A DNA stretch of 64,000 nt, from the NCBI RefSeq assembly GCF_011386835.1, contig NC_088796.1:26491011-26555010 (forward strand), given 5' to 3'. Source of the stretch: Chrysemys picta bellii (taxonomy: Eukaryota; Chordata; Testudines; Emydidae). Numbering within the stretch: position 1 is the stretch's first letter; each line of letters opens with the position of its first letter. The notes beneath the pieces were generated by a model, which was not told the origin of the DNA, made no database searches, and saw nothing but the letters and a program-made list of their open reading frames with translations. Shown here one piece after another: positions 1 through 11,142 of this stretch. The position numbers were made by a program, and so were the translations under genes.

Positions 1-1465
1 ATTTATTGCCACTAACTGGAAGGCTTTCCATGCCGTCTTTTCCTTGCCACGCAGTGCATGGTCAAATGCATCATCTCGAAGAAGTTCACAAATCTGAGGA
101 CCAACAAAGACACCTTCCTTTATCTTAGCTTCACTTAACCTTGGAAATTTTCCACGGAGGTACTTGAAAGCTGCTTGTGTTTTGTCAATGGCCTTGACAA
201 CGTTCTTCATCAGACCCAGCTTGATGTGTAAGGGTGGTAACAAAATCTTCCTTGATTCAACAAGTGGTGGATGCCGAACACTTTTCCTCCCAGGCTCCAA
301 TGACTGTCGGAGTGGCCAATCTTTCTTGATGTAGTGGGAATCTCTTGCACGACTATCCCATTCGCAGAGAAAACAGCAGTACTTTGTGTATCCAGTCTGC
401 AGACCAAGCAAGAGAGCAACAACCTTCAAATCGCCACAAAGCTACCACTGATGTTGGTCATAGTTTATGCACCTCAAAAGTTGTTTCATGTTGTCATAGG
501 TTTCCTTCATATGGACTGCATGACCAACTGGAATTGATGGCAAAACATTGCCATTATGCAGTAAAACAGCTTTAAGACTCGTCTTCGATGAATCAATGAA
601 CAGTCTCCACTCATCTGGATCGTGAACGATGTTGAGAGCTGCCATCACACCATCCATGTTGTTGCAAGCTACAAGATCACCTTCCATGAAGAAGAATGGG
701 ACAAGATCCTTTTGACGGTCACGGAACATGGAAACCCTAACATCACCTGTCAGGAGATTCCACTGCTGTAGTCTGGAGCCCAACAGCTCTGCCTTACTCT
801 TGGGTAATTCCAAATCCCTGACAAGGTAATTCAGGTCACCTTGTGTTATGAGGTGTGGTTCAGAGGAGGAGGATGGGAGAAAATGTGGGTCCTGTGACAT
901 TGATGGTTCAGGACCAGAAGTTTCATCCTCTTCCTCTTCCTCGTCTGACTCAAGTGAGAATGACTCTGGTGCATCAGGAACCGGCAATCCTTCTCCGTGG
1001 GGTACTGGGCGTATAGCTGATGGAATGTTTGGATAATGCACAGTTCACTTTTTCTTCTTTGACACACCTTTCCCAACTGGAGGCACCATGCAGAAGTAAC
1101 AATTGCTGGTATGATCTGTTGGCTCTCTCCAAATCATTGGCACTGCAAAAGGCATAGATTTCCTTTTCCTGTTCAACCACTGGCGAAGATTTGTTGCACA
1201 AGTGTTGCGGCATATGTGTGGGGCCCACCTCTTGTCCTGATCTCCAATTTTGCAGCCGAAATAAAGGTGATAGGCTTTCTTAACCATAGTGGTTATACTG
1301 CTCTTTTGTGATGCAAAAGTCCCTTCATCACAAACATAGCAGAATTCAGAGTAGCAGCCGTGTTAGTCTGTATCCGCAAAAAGAAGAACAGGAGTACTTG
1401 TGGCACCTTAGAGACTAACAAACATAGCAGAAGTTATCTGCACTGTTCACACAAGTACGAGGCAT
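1..1465 (-). pseudogene. Broken copy of a dispersed, domain-less ORF family (mobile-element-like)
   Basis: Reading the minus strand from an ATG at 1465, a long frame can be followed to the window edge. It has MPRTCVNSAD, a Cys/His-rich N-terminus (FCYVC, FGCKIGD, YFCMVPP), then IPSAIRPVPHGEGLPVP, an acidic Ser/Glu stretch, NYLVRDLELPKSKAELLGS, ECNNMDGVMAAL-like text, VAHAVHMKETY-like text, FLCEWDSRA and LPPLHIKLGLMK. I recognise this as a family repeated in many animal genomes, usually filed as uncharacterised; I know no assigned function. Two in-frame stops replace expected Trp codons: TGA at 1044-1042 and TAG at 441-439. A small retroposon interrupts the N-terminus at 1345-1417. The 3' part continues off the window. 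It is non-functional as it stands. Confidence 0.7.
1345..1417 (-). mobile_element. 5'-truncated small retroposon with a 15-bp target duplication
   Basis: The 73-bp insert is flanked by perfect copies of ACAAACATAGCAGAA (1330-1344 and 1418-1432). On the minus strand it reads TTAGTCTCTAAGGTGCCACA ... ACACGGCTGCTACTCTGAA, the 3' end of a short repeat very common in turtle genomes. A long target duplication with 5' truncation implies target-primed reverse transcription. It disrupts the dispersed ORF. Confidence 0.85.
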
Positions 1466-2775
1466 CTCTGCTCGCTTTGGCTAAACAGAAATGTGTCCCT
1501 TTGCAAAATCAAACACTGACAAATAAGAGAGCACGACACTGTATGATTTCTAGAGCTGATAGAGGGCAATTTGTTCAGCAGAGTGATGTAAGCTTCGTTA
1601 TGATTGCATCATCCATGACTTCTAGGAATAACATGATGCAATTCATATCATGTATGACGCAATACCAGCTTCAGATTGCATCATTCATTGTTTTACCTAA
1701 AAAGCAAGTACTGTCCAAACCCAGTCATAGATTTATTCATAGATCCAGTCAAAGGTGTATTTTAATCATTTCTGGTTTAAATTGAGATCCCTTCCCTTTA
1801 TAACTCACTTATCCTCCGCCATTCCCAAGTCAAGGGTCGTATATACTGATCCAATAGCATATCTTGAAAACTAGAGCCAATCAACAATTTTAAGCAGTAT
1901 TATGTTGTCCACCAATTAGGCATTGATTCCAACACACCAAGATTGGTTCACTGATTTCGAGTTCCACACTTTTCTTGTTTACCAAGCGTGATCATAACAC
2001 AGTCCTTTAGTTATATCTGTAGGTCTTTCTGTTTGGACTAATTATTTCTGTGTCACTTTTGCACCTTTTCCCATCAACACAAATTATTAGAGGTTATTGT
2101 GATATCTTATGAATTTTCACACACTTTTTATAGGTGAGCTTACAATTGGAAAATTTGTAGGCCCGATAATCTCAACAAGACTGTCCTTTCAATATCTCCT
2201 TCAACCGTTTCATTCCATTAATTCTTGCCTTAAATGGTACCTACAATTAGAAAGCATGTAATTTCAGTGGGGATGTATGGCAATTGCTATATTAGGATAA
2301 TATTGGGTATTTGGCTTGCTGATGAATAGGCTTTGCAGAATTCAATTTTTTTATATAATTTCAATGGATAATATCAATGTTTATTTTTAAGCATTTTTTT
2401 CTATTTTTGTCCATTCAAATGCTCACAATTGAGCAAAAGTACGGGCTTTATGCATTTTTTCAGTTTTGATCAATTTAAAATTTCACAGTTATAGGCAATT
2501 AGGAGTGGGGATCAGAAAACAAGGGGATCAGATAATTTAATAACAAATGTTGAGATTCAAAGAAAGCTTTATAACCATTAAAATACAAATTGTCAACATT
2601 ACATATCCAAATATATAAAGTAAGTATCCTTAAATCAAACTCTAAGTTTAAAGCAGCATTTTGCTTACTTTGCCTGTCTGAAATATTTATTATCAATGGA
2701 AAAACATTTTTTGTCTGTTTGTATGAGTACAGTGAAATTGACATTTCCCGATATTTCCCGATAAAAATCTAATCT
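1466..2775 (-). repeat. Probable 5' flank of the dispersed ORF element
   Basis: AT-rich DNA upstream of the ORF start. I recall the sequences around 1470-1790 and 2450-2775 (ending TTTCCCGATATTTCCCGATA) as repeated next to this ORF in other reptile sequences, so the element probably reaches about 2775. The middle (1800-2440) shows nothing recognisable. Extent is an inference. Confidence 0.35.
1584..1683. promoter_or_regulatory. Cluster of five C/EBP-ATF composite-like sites
   Basis: TGATGTAAG (1584-1592, plus), ATTGCATCA (1603-1611, i.e. TGATGCAAT minus), TGATGCAAT (1634-1642, plus), TGACGCAAT (1655-1663, plus) and ATTGCATCA (1675-1683). All but the fourth fit the published C/EBP-ATF response element TGATGXAAX bound by ATF4-type factors. 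They lie 120-220 bp upstream of the dispersed ORF start. Confidence 0.5.
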
Positions 2776-3069
2776 TTCCAAGCCGTCTGCTGATGCTACC
2801 ACACATGGTAGAGAGTGAGTGGAGTTCAAGTGTGGCCTTTCAACCCGATAGACAATAAATTGAAAATATAGTCTTAGCCCACAGGAAGGGAATGTAGTGA
2901 CATTTCCCACTGCATAGCATTCCTATCAAGGCTGACTAAAAGCAAAGAGTATAGCAATGCTGGGGTATAGTCATAGGAAAACTCTCAAAGGTGAGAGAAG
3001 GCTGAGGGATGATAAAATCCCAACAAAAAGGAGTGAATGAAAAAGGCTGTAAATTTATTTTCCCTTTCC

Positions 3070-4928
3070 TAGGGCCTGATGCTAGAAGGTGCTGATTTCC
3101 CACTGCCTTCATTGTGTTATTTTAACCTGTTCTTTCACCAATGAGGGCTGCTCATCTCCTCCCCATACTGTGCTGCCCAGTGCAGTAGTCTGGGAGCTGA
3201 CCTTGTCTGTGAAGACCGAGGCAAAAAAAGCATTGAGTACTTCAGCTTTTTCCACATCACCTGTCACTAGGTTGCCTCCCGCAATTCAGTAAGGGTCCCA
3301 CATTTTCCCTGCCCTTCTTTTTTTTGCTAACATACCTGTAGAAACCCTTCTTGTTACCCTTCACATCCCTTGCTAGCTGCAACTCCAATTGTGCTTTGGC
3401 CTTCCTGATTACACCCCTTCATGCTCAAGCAATATTTTTATACACCTCCCTAGTCATCTCTCCAAGTTTCCACTTCTTGTAAGCTTCCTTTTTGTGTTTA
3501 AGCTCACCGAAGATTTCACTGTTAAGCCAAGCTGATCACCAGCCATATTTGCTGTTCTTTCTGCACATCGGGATGGTTTGTTCCTGCGCCCTCAATAAGG
3601 CTTCTTTAAAATACAGCCAGCTCTCCTGGACTCCTTTCCCCTTCATATTAGCCTCCCAGGGGATCCTGCCCATCAGTTCCCTGAGGAAGTCAAAGTCTGC
3701 TTTTCTGAAGTCCAGGGTCCGTAATCTGCTGCTCTCCTTTCTTCCTTTTGTCAGGATCTTGAACTCAACCATCTCATGGTCACGGTTGCCCAGGTTGCCA
3801 CCCACTTCTACTTCCCCTACCAATTCTTCCCTGTTTGTGAGAAGCAGGTCAAGAGGAGCATGGCCCCTAGTTGGTTCCTCCAGCACTTGCACCAGGAAGT
3901 TATTATCCCCAACACTCTCCAAAAACTTCCTGGATTGTCTGTGCACTGCTGTATTGCTCTCCCAGCAGATGTCAGGGTGATTGAAGAACCAGGGCCTGTT
4001 ATCTGGAAACTTCTGTTGTCCAAAGAAAGCCTCGTCTACCTCCTCCTTCTGGTCTGGTGGTCTATAGCAAATGCCCATCACAACATCAACCTTGTTGATC
4101 TCGCCTCTAAACTTAACCCCAAGACTCTCAACAGGCTTTTCTCCAGTTTCATACTGGAGCTCTGAGCAATCATACTGCTCTCTTACATACAGTCCAACTG
4201 TTCCACCTTTTCTCCCCCGCGTGTCCTTCCTGAACAGTTTATACCCATCCATGACAGTGCTCCAGACATGTGAGTTATCTCACTAAATCTCTGTTATTCC
4301 AATCACATCATAGTTCCTTGACTGTGCCAGGACTTCCAATTCTTCCTGCTTGTTTCCCAGGCTTCTTGCGTTCATGTACAGGCACCTAAGATAACTAGCC
4401 ACTTGCCCTACTTTCTCAGTATGAATCAGGAGGCCTCCCCTGTTGCACCCTCCTCCTTGTGGTCCTCCCAGTATCCCACTTACCTCTGGGCTTAGGTCAC
4501 CATCCCCGGCGAACCTAGTTTAAAGCCCTCCTCACTAGGTTAGCAAGCCTGCCTGCGAAGATGCTCTTCCCTCTCTTCATTAGGTGGATCCCATCTCTTC
4601 CTAGCAATCCTTCTTCCAGGAACAACATCCCATAGCTAAAGAATCCAAAGCCTTCTCTCCAACATCACCTGCATAGCCACGCATTTATCTCCACAATTCG
4701 ATGGTCCCTACCTGGGCTTTTCCTTCAACAGGGAGGATGGACGAGAACACCACTTGCGCCTCAAACTCCTTCTTCCCAGAGCCACGTGGTCTGACCCACT
4801 CAAGGTATCATTGGTGCCCGTCTCCCGGTCTGGACGGCAGATGGATGACTCCGTCCCCCTTACGAGGGAGTCCCCGACCACCACCACCTGTCTCCTCCTC
4901 TTGGGAGTGGTGGTCGTGGAACCCCCTC
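3070..4928 (-). pseudogene. CR1 LINE remnant: end of ORF1 and endonuclease plus start of reverse transcriptase of ORF2
   Basis: On the minus strand the text runs from an ORF1 esterase-like segment (VVVVGDSLVRGTES near 4860-4900, GRDGIHLMKRGK near 4570-4600) into ORF2. The endonuclease has [46 protein letters not shown] (4252), [33 protein letters not shown] and NRDHEMVEF. It then continues [33 protein letters not shown] and LNAFFASVFTDK (about 3190). It stops there, before the reverse transcriptase catalytic motifs, so the 3' part is missing. Several stops and frameshifts are present. The longest open piece is 3536-4252. CR1 copies by target-primed reverse transcription; this copy is dead. 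Confidence 0.92.
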
Positions 4929-4929
4929 C

Positions 4930-5283
4930 CTAGGACATGCATCCCATGCCTTCTGGTTGATGGGGTCTCCTTCTCCAGCTCCTACATGGAGGCGCGGCCA
5001 GGTGGCTCTGCACGCTGCCCCATCTGCAGGCACCACCCCTGCAGCTCCCACTGGCCGCAATTTCCCCCTGGCAGAGCCCCCTGGCTGCCGCTATGCGTAG
5101 GAGCTGGAGGGGGGCCATGCCACTTCTTCCGGGAGCCATGTGGAGCGGCACCCGACCCATCTCCCCTGGCTGGAGCACCGGAGCGGGGCAAGCCTCAGAC
5201 CCCACTCCCCAGCGGGAGTTTGAGGGCCGGATTAAAACAGCTGGCAGGCTGAATCTGGCCCACAAGCTGTAGTTTGCCCACCC
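4930..5283 (-). repeat. GC-rich interspersed repeat beginning GGTGGGCAAACTAC
   Basis: On the minus strand it starts GGGTGGGCAAACTACAGC, then GGGCCAGATTCAGCC and AATCCGGCCCTC, a repeat start I recognise as frequent in turtle DNA. It abuts CR1 on one side and the DIRS fragment on the other. Open frames on the plus strand over 4701-5252 come from its base composition. Class not assigned; hAT-like non-autonomous is possible. Confidence 0.6.
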
Positions 5284-5289
5284 TTGGAC

Positions 5290-5999
5290 TAGATAGACTG
5301 TACTCTCAAGTAAGACCACCAATCCTCCCATGGAATCTCAACCTGGTGCTCTCGAGGCTGATGGGCCCTCCTTTTGAGCCCCTAGCAATATGCTCTCTCC
5401 TCTACCTTTCCTGGAAAGTGGCGATCCTGGTGGCTATAACCTCAGCCAGGAGGGTGTCTGAACTTAAGGCCTTGATGTCCGAGCCCCCTTATACTGTTTT
5501 TATAAGGACAAGGTACAGCTGCGGCCACACCCGGCTTTCCTCCCAAAAGTAATTTCGTAATTCCATGCAAATCAGGGCATATTCTTCCAGTGCTCTTTCC
5601 TAAACCGCATGCTAGTAACCAGGAACGGATGTCAGACAAGTGTTAGCTTTTAAAATTGAGTGGACAAAGCCGTTTCAAAAATCAACACAGCTCTTCATTG
5701 CAATTGTTGAGTGCATGAGGGGGCTTCCGGTGTTGTCTAAAAGGATCTCTTCATGGATGACAGCCTTTATCAGGACATGCTATGACCTAGCAAAGATACC
5801 TGCCCCAGCCCTAACAGTGCACTCCACGAGAGCGCAGGCTTCCTCGGCAGCGTTCCTGGCACAGGTCCCCATTCAAGACATCTGCAGGGCAGCAACATGG
5901 TTGTCGATCCACACCTTTACATCACACTACGCCATTACACAGCAGGCCAGAGACAATGCCGCATTTGGCAGAGCGATGCTGCAGTCTGCGACTCTGTGA
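5290..5999 (+). pseudogene. DIRS-like retrotransposon tyrosine recombinase fragment
   Basis: The plus strand encodes RPPILPWNLNLVLSRL, then AITSARRVSELKAL (Arg I of the tyrosine recombinase fold), and further on RISSWMTAFIRTCYDLA, HSTRAQASSAAFL (the HxxR motif) and ICRAATWLSIHTFTSHY (His and catalytic Tyr). This arrangement is that of the recombinase that DIRS elements use in place of a DDE integrase. The stretch between about 5550 and 5640 is frameshifted and carries stops, so the protein is broken, but all catalytic positions are still readable. The reverse transcriptase/RNase H part that should lie upstream is missing; a different repeat sits there. Confidence 0.88.
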
Positions 6000-6385
6000 A
6001 CTCCAGCCTCTTCTCCTAGGGACTGGTTGGGAGTCACCTATTTGGAATCAACATGAGCAAGCACTCGAAGAAGCAGATTACTTTAGTAATTGTTGTTCTT
6101 TGAGATGTGTTGCTCATGTCCATTCCAAGACCCACCTGCCTACCCCTCTGTCGGAATACTCCGGCAAGAAGGAACTGAAGAGGCAGTTGGTCGGCAGGGA
6201 TCTATATACACTGCCATAAAGGCATGACTCCAGGGGGCTCCACAGCCAACCCGACAGGTACCGTTAGGGGAAAAACCTTCCGACAACTGTGCACACGGCG
6301 CGCGCACACCTATTTGTAATGGACATGAGCAACACATCTTGAAGAACAGTTACAAGAGGTAGGTAACTGGGTTTTTTGCACTGCA
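6000..6385 (+). mobile_element. DIRS-like 3' terminal region with internal inverted motifs
   Basis: It follows the recombinase without a gap. GAATCAACATGAGCAAGCAC and GTTGTTCTTTGAGATGTGTT (about 6040-6120) recur in inverted form near 6310-6350 (GGACATGAGCAACACATCTT). The stretch TGAGATGTGTTGCTCATGTC is the reverse complement of that second block. Such inverted blocks are usual in DIRS termini. Between them lies GC-rich DNA with a TATATA-like site at 6202. Confidence 0.75.
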
Positions 6386-6522
6386 GGTGGACAATGTGAA
6401 GAAGTCTGATATAGCTGGTAAGTGGTATTTTAATGTAATATTATGCTTAGGAATCCTCTGAGTCAATATATGTAGATATGATAGGTTAGAAGACATTTTA
6501 AAACATAAAAAATGGACAAGAC

Positions 6523-6532
<10 letters not shown>

Positions 6533-6555
<23 letters not shown>

Positions 6556-6562
6556 GAGAGAG
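6533..6562. repeat. (TG)n followed by (AG)n microsatellite
   Basis: Nine TG units to 6550, then AG units to 6562. Confidence 0.95.
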
Positions 6563-8279
6563 AGTTACATTTGTAATTTCTTCATTGACTGTAGATTGCT
6601 AAACAAGAGAAAATATAATTTGTTCATATTTTGAAGAGTTCCTTTTCTGTGCTGTTAATGCCTTAGATTAGATTATTAAACGTTAAAGAAATTTTAAAAT
6701 CTAAGGCCCTGATCCTGCAGTGAGCTCCACATGGGTACAAAGACTGATGAATTTTCAGAATCAAGGTTTGTGATGCATATGATTGACTATTTACTTTATT
6801 CTGTTTGTTAACTTTTCTCTTCAAAGGTGAGGATGAGGGGAATCTCCTTGCAAAGTTTCAGTCAGTCTTTGAGTTTGGATTTGTGTGTAATATAATCAGA
6901 ATACTGCTTTACTGGAGGTACCGGATATCAGCCTAGTGTTAATATGTGAGTACTTGAGTTGGTTACATTTTTATTTTTAATTGGGGAATTTTACATATTA
7001 TACAGGTAGACTAGAGAATCTTTGCTGTTAAATGATATAATACCATCTTAAGTGTTTAGGAGGATGGCCATCATTAGAAACATATGAAAATAGGAATGAA
7101 GATATTGAACTCGGGTACAGTGATGGATGCCATAAAAATACTATAGATATATAGCTGCAATCTTTATAGCAGATTTTCAGGTCTCAGCATTTAAACAGAT
7201 TTATTAGTGCTCCGCCCCCCCCTTCCAGCAGCAAACTGAAAAATAATGAGACAAATTAATATCTGCAGGCAGGATTTTTTTTTAAGTATATAGTGAAATA
7301 GTTTCAAATCCTACTATGGAGTTATGTTGATTTACACCAGTTGAGGATGTGGCCTTGGATTTTTAGTTTGTTTATTTTTCAAGGAATTGTTGTGAATGTT
7401 ACACAGACACTAGTTTTGTTTTAACTAGAAACTGATGGAAATCTGGGCCAGTGTTCTGTCTGCAGATTTGCACTGCTATAAACTGGAAGAGTTGAGTGTG
7501 AGCCAACAGAATGTGAGCATATCTCTGAGGTGAGATAGTTGATTACACAAGGGAGTGGAACTGATTGCCAGTTCTCTCATCTGGAGAATAGTTCTGGGTG
7601 GCAGCAAGTAAGAGAGGCAGAAAGAAAGAAAATCAGATGTATTATATATAGGGGGAGGGTTGATAGAACTATGCAGTTTATAATAAAATGTAGTTACACT
7701 GTTGTTTGTTCTTAAATGTAATTAAACTTTTTTACATGCTTTTTTTTTTTTTTTAATTCCTGGCACAGACAGTGTATGGACTTTAGTTTTTTTTTCCTTG
7801 TAACTGTGCAGAAATCCACCAGCTCTTGTTCAACATGTCTTTGTGGGCTCAGGCAGTTTAGCTTAACATTCATATTTGGATGAAAAGTACTATACAAATG
7901 CAAAGTTTTATTTATAACCACAATGTACAGTTTTCAAACTGTACTGAAATAAAAAATCAAACAATAGGATTCACATGAATGATGTAAAATAAGATCATTT
8001 TAAGAATTTTGTGCATGTGATACACTATATAAAGTGTGTTTGTGGGTGTGCATTATATAATACAAATGCACAGTGCATCTGCAGTATTTTATATATCACT
8101 GTATAAAAATCACACATAAGATGCTCAAAACTAAGGGCCTAATTTTTAAAGGGGCCGCAACTTGGCCTTCTTTTAAAATGTATTAATGCCCATATGAGCA
8201 CTTTTCAAGTATTAATACCTGAACACACAGATGATAGAATTTACACATGCAAATTATTCATATAAATTGTTTATCCTTT

Positions 8280-8415
8280 TCATGCTGGTGTTGTTTATTA
8301 TTTGTATTGCAATAGCGTCTACAGGCTCCAACTCCATTGTGATAGGCACTGGACAAACACACAACAAAAGGAAGTCCTTGTTGCAAAGAGCTTCTGATTG
8401 AAAAGTACACCTGCA
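8280..8415 (+). repeat. Old dispersed repeat (L3/CORE-type), copy 1
   Basis: It reads TTTATTATTTGTATTGCAAT, then CCATTGTGATAGGCACTG, ACAAACACAC and GTCCTTGTTGCAAAGAGCTT. The same word order (Tattt-gtatta, gccccattgtgctaggcactgt, ccctgccccaaagagctta) recurs at 22400, 37690 and, inverted, at 44290 and 58380. Confidence 0.6.
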
Positions 8416-9339
8416 AGTATTTATGCATGTACACAAGAAGGCTACTGTTAGCAAGCCAGGTTCTTTTTAACTGTGTATGTTATAGATAGATTTATACGAC
8501 TCTTAATGTACTTTTTGCCTTGTTCTTGTTGACAGACATAATAAGGTCACGAAGTCATGTAGTGTGTGTGAATAGCATGAGCGAAACATAATTGTGATAA
8601 TCCAGGATTTCTGAAATGACTAATTATATGTGAAAATGATCAGAAGCAGAGGGGAAGAGATAGTGTGTGTATTGCATGTACTGTAGTAAAGATTTATGAC
8701 ATGGTTTAGTTCAAAAGAAAATAATAACCTGAACTTTGCATGAGTTATTTGAAACTAGGAAAATAAAGTAAAATAGAAGACAATTACTGACAGTTGGCAG
8801 AGCTTGCAATACAGAGTATTGTATAATGTTCACTCAGCGCCTATAATTAGGTGATTATGTAAGGAGACCACAGTGTACATTTGAATAGCTACTGTATTGG
8901 GTTAATGATGTCACTCATCTTTACTGAGCCCTAAATTATTATGGCTTAGCCAGAGGGACAGTGTGAATTTTAATAGGTATGAAATCATAGCCAAATTAAA
9001 CTTTAGTGAAGTAAACAGAAGACAGAGCTATTACAAGGGTGAGCAATGACACTATGCCTTTGAACCAAAGGTCTCCCAACTTGACTGATCCCATGTGGAA
9101 TTGCTGGTAATTGTCATTCTATGGTTATGTAATGTTGCAGAAAACAGTGATTATATTTTTGAAATCACTGATAGTAGGATTCAGTAGTTAATTTTGTCAG
9201 TATTATAATTCAGTGAGAGCTATCAGATTTTCTGTTAGCTTTTGCATTTTGCATGTTTGTATGTAAATCAAAACATCCAGATACTATAGTTAAGGGTATT
9301 TATGAGTTTCCTTTCAATATATATGTAAACAAATATGAT

Positions 9340-9757
9340 AAAAAGTTTAGAAAACCTGACTTATGAGGAAAGGTTAAGAAAATAGAGCCAGTTTAATCGT
9401 GAGAAAAGAAGACTGAGGTGGAGCTGATAACAGTCTTCAGATATGCTAAGGGCTGTTATAGAGAGGGTGATGCTGAGTTGTTCTCCCCATCCACTGAAGT
9501 ATTTGGCTCCATCTACTGCAAGGAAGATTTAGGTTAGCTATTAGGAAAAGCTTTCCAACTATAAGGGTAGTTAAGATCTGGAATAGGGTTCTTAGGGATG
9601 TTGTGTAATCCGTATCATTGGAGATTTTTAAAAACAGTTTAGATAAACACTTGTCAGGGATGGTGTAGGTATACCTGGTCCTGCCTCAGCATAGAGGGCT
9701 GGACTAGATGACCTCTCAAGGTCCCTTCCAGCCTCACCATTTCTATGGTTCTATACA
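9340..9757 (+). mobile_element. CR1 LINE 3' end
   Basis: CR1 ORF2 tail on the plus strand: CTGACTTATGAGGAAAGGTT, GGCTCCATCTACTGCAAGG, then TTAGATAAACACTTGTCAGG and the characteristic GGCTGGACTAGATGACCTCT near 9698-9717, ending TTCTATGGTTCTATAC. 5'-truncated and decayed. Confidence 0.9.
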
Positions 9758-10234
9758 TACGTCAAAGATAAAATGGGAGTTCATGTATATATACACATGC
9801 GCAAAATAACCCTTGATTTTCACACCATATACAAACCCAAACAACAAGACACACCACATGTTCTTGAAAAGGTTGTATTTGTTCCAGGAGTTTTTAAATT
9901 ACACTACATCACATATGCTTTTCATAGGTAGCAATATACATTACGTTTCTCTGCCTATTTTCTTAAGTTTCTTGGGTGGCAATAAGTTTTGTCTCAGAAC
10001 TTTAAATTCTGTGAATCTCAAAGCAGGGATCAGGCACTCAGGCAACCATATACGTTTGCTCAAAATCGACATGACTAAATCACTTCAAGCTGTTCAACTG
10101 TTTTTGCATTCATAATTCTGATTCCTTGATTTGAAACATCATTGTTTAGATGAGCTTTCAGGACTCACATAGCAGGGATCACCACAGGGATACTGCTTTG
10201 GTCCAAACTTATTTCATGGGTTCACTCCTCAAAT

Positions 10235-10517
10235 GGAATATCAGGGTGTGTATACACTGCAATTAAACACCTGCATTTGGCCTGGATCAGCTGACTCCGT
10301 TTCATGGGGCTTGGGATGTGGGGCCATAAAATTGCAGTGTAGCTATTTGGGCTCGGGCTGGAGCCCAAGCTCTGAGACCCTGTGATGGGGAGGGTTCCAG
10401 AGCCGAGGCTCCAGCCCCAGCTGAAACAGCTACACTCCAATTTTTGAGCCCCATGAGTCTGAATCAGCTAACATGAGCGAGCCATGGATGTTTTGTTGCA
10501 GTGTAGACATACTATAG
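10235..10517. mobile_element. MITE with ends of the GTGTAGACAT type
   Basis: It starts GTGTGTATACACTGCAATTA and ends TTGCAGTGTAGACATACTAT, forming imperfect terminal inverted repeats. There is a GC-rich middle with GGGCTCGGGCTGGAGCCCAA, itself an imperfect palindrome. Non-coding. Confidence 0.65.
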
Positions 10518-10862
10518 TCTCTTCCTAGGTTCCAGCGGGATGATGTCAGTAGGATGATACTAAAATCTTTGGAGCAAAAGCATAAGATAGCCTATTTATT
10601 TTCTAGCAAGCATCTAAACAGGAGGTAACTGGAGTGTCACCTGCACACAGCATCCTGAATCAGCTAGGTGTCAGCCAGGACTAAACTTGTTTGTATGCTG
10701 TTCAATATAGGCCATATCTATGTGGGGACACTCAGAAAAGTTAAGGCAAAGCAGCAAAAGTTGTGAAGTTAAACCTTAATTTAAGAGTTTAGTTACAGAG
10801 AACTAAAGTCACTTTACTCCTGAATGAGAGCATTCACACAAGGTTTAATGTGCATTAACTGA

Positions 10863-11142
10863 GGGTATGTCTACATTACAAGTGCTACAGTGGAGCAGCT
10901 GCAGCTATGCTGCTGTAGCACTCTAGTGCAGACACTACAGCACAGAAAGGGTATTTCTGTCACAATAGTAAATCCATGCCCTCAAGTGGCAGTAGCTAGG
11001 TCAACAAAAGAATTCTTCCATTGACCTAGTTGCATCTACAATGGGGGTTAGATTGAACTATGTCACACAGGGTGTGAAATTTTTCACGTCCCTAAGCAAT
11101 GTAACTAGGTTGACCTAAATTTTAGGTGTAGACAGGCCTTAT
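10863..11142. mobile_element. MITE of the GTCTACA-end group
   Basis: The left end is GAGGGTATGTCTACATTACA and the right end AGGTGTAGACAGGCCTTATG. The interior has TAGCTAGGTCAAC-like blocks and GACCTAGTTGCATCTACA. Related copies are at 27994, 34348 and 60234. Confidence 0.65.

Larger units (their letters stand above)
6386..9339. other. AT-rich DNA, no gene seen
   Basis: It contains (TG)9 at 6533-6550 followed by an AG run, a T-run at 7740-7755 and one old L3-like repeat (8280-8415). An old interspersed motif CCTGATCCTGCAGTGAGCTC is at 6709. Nothing else is recognised. Confidence 0.6.

Noticed and set aside
3776..4165. 129-codon plus-strand frame
   Set aside because: Antisense shadow of the CR1 endonuclease frame.
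4701..5331. Long open frames on both strands (183 and 133 codons)
   Set aside because: They overlap the CR1 ORF1 remnant and a GC-rich repeat, have no domains, and mirror each other as GC-rich DNA does.
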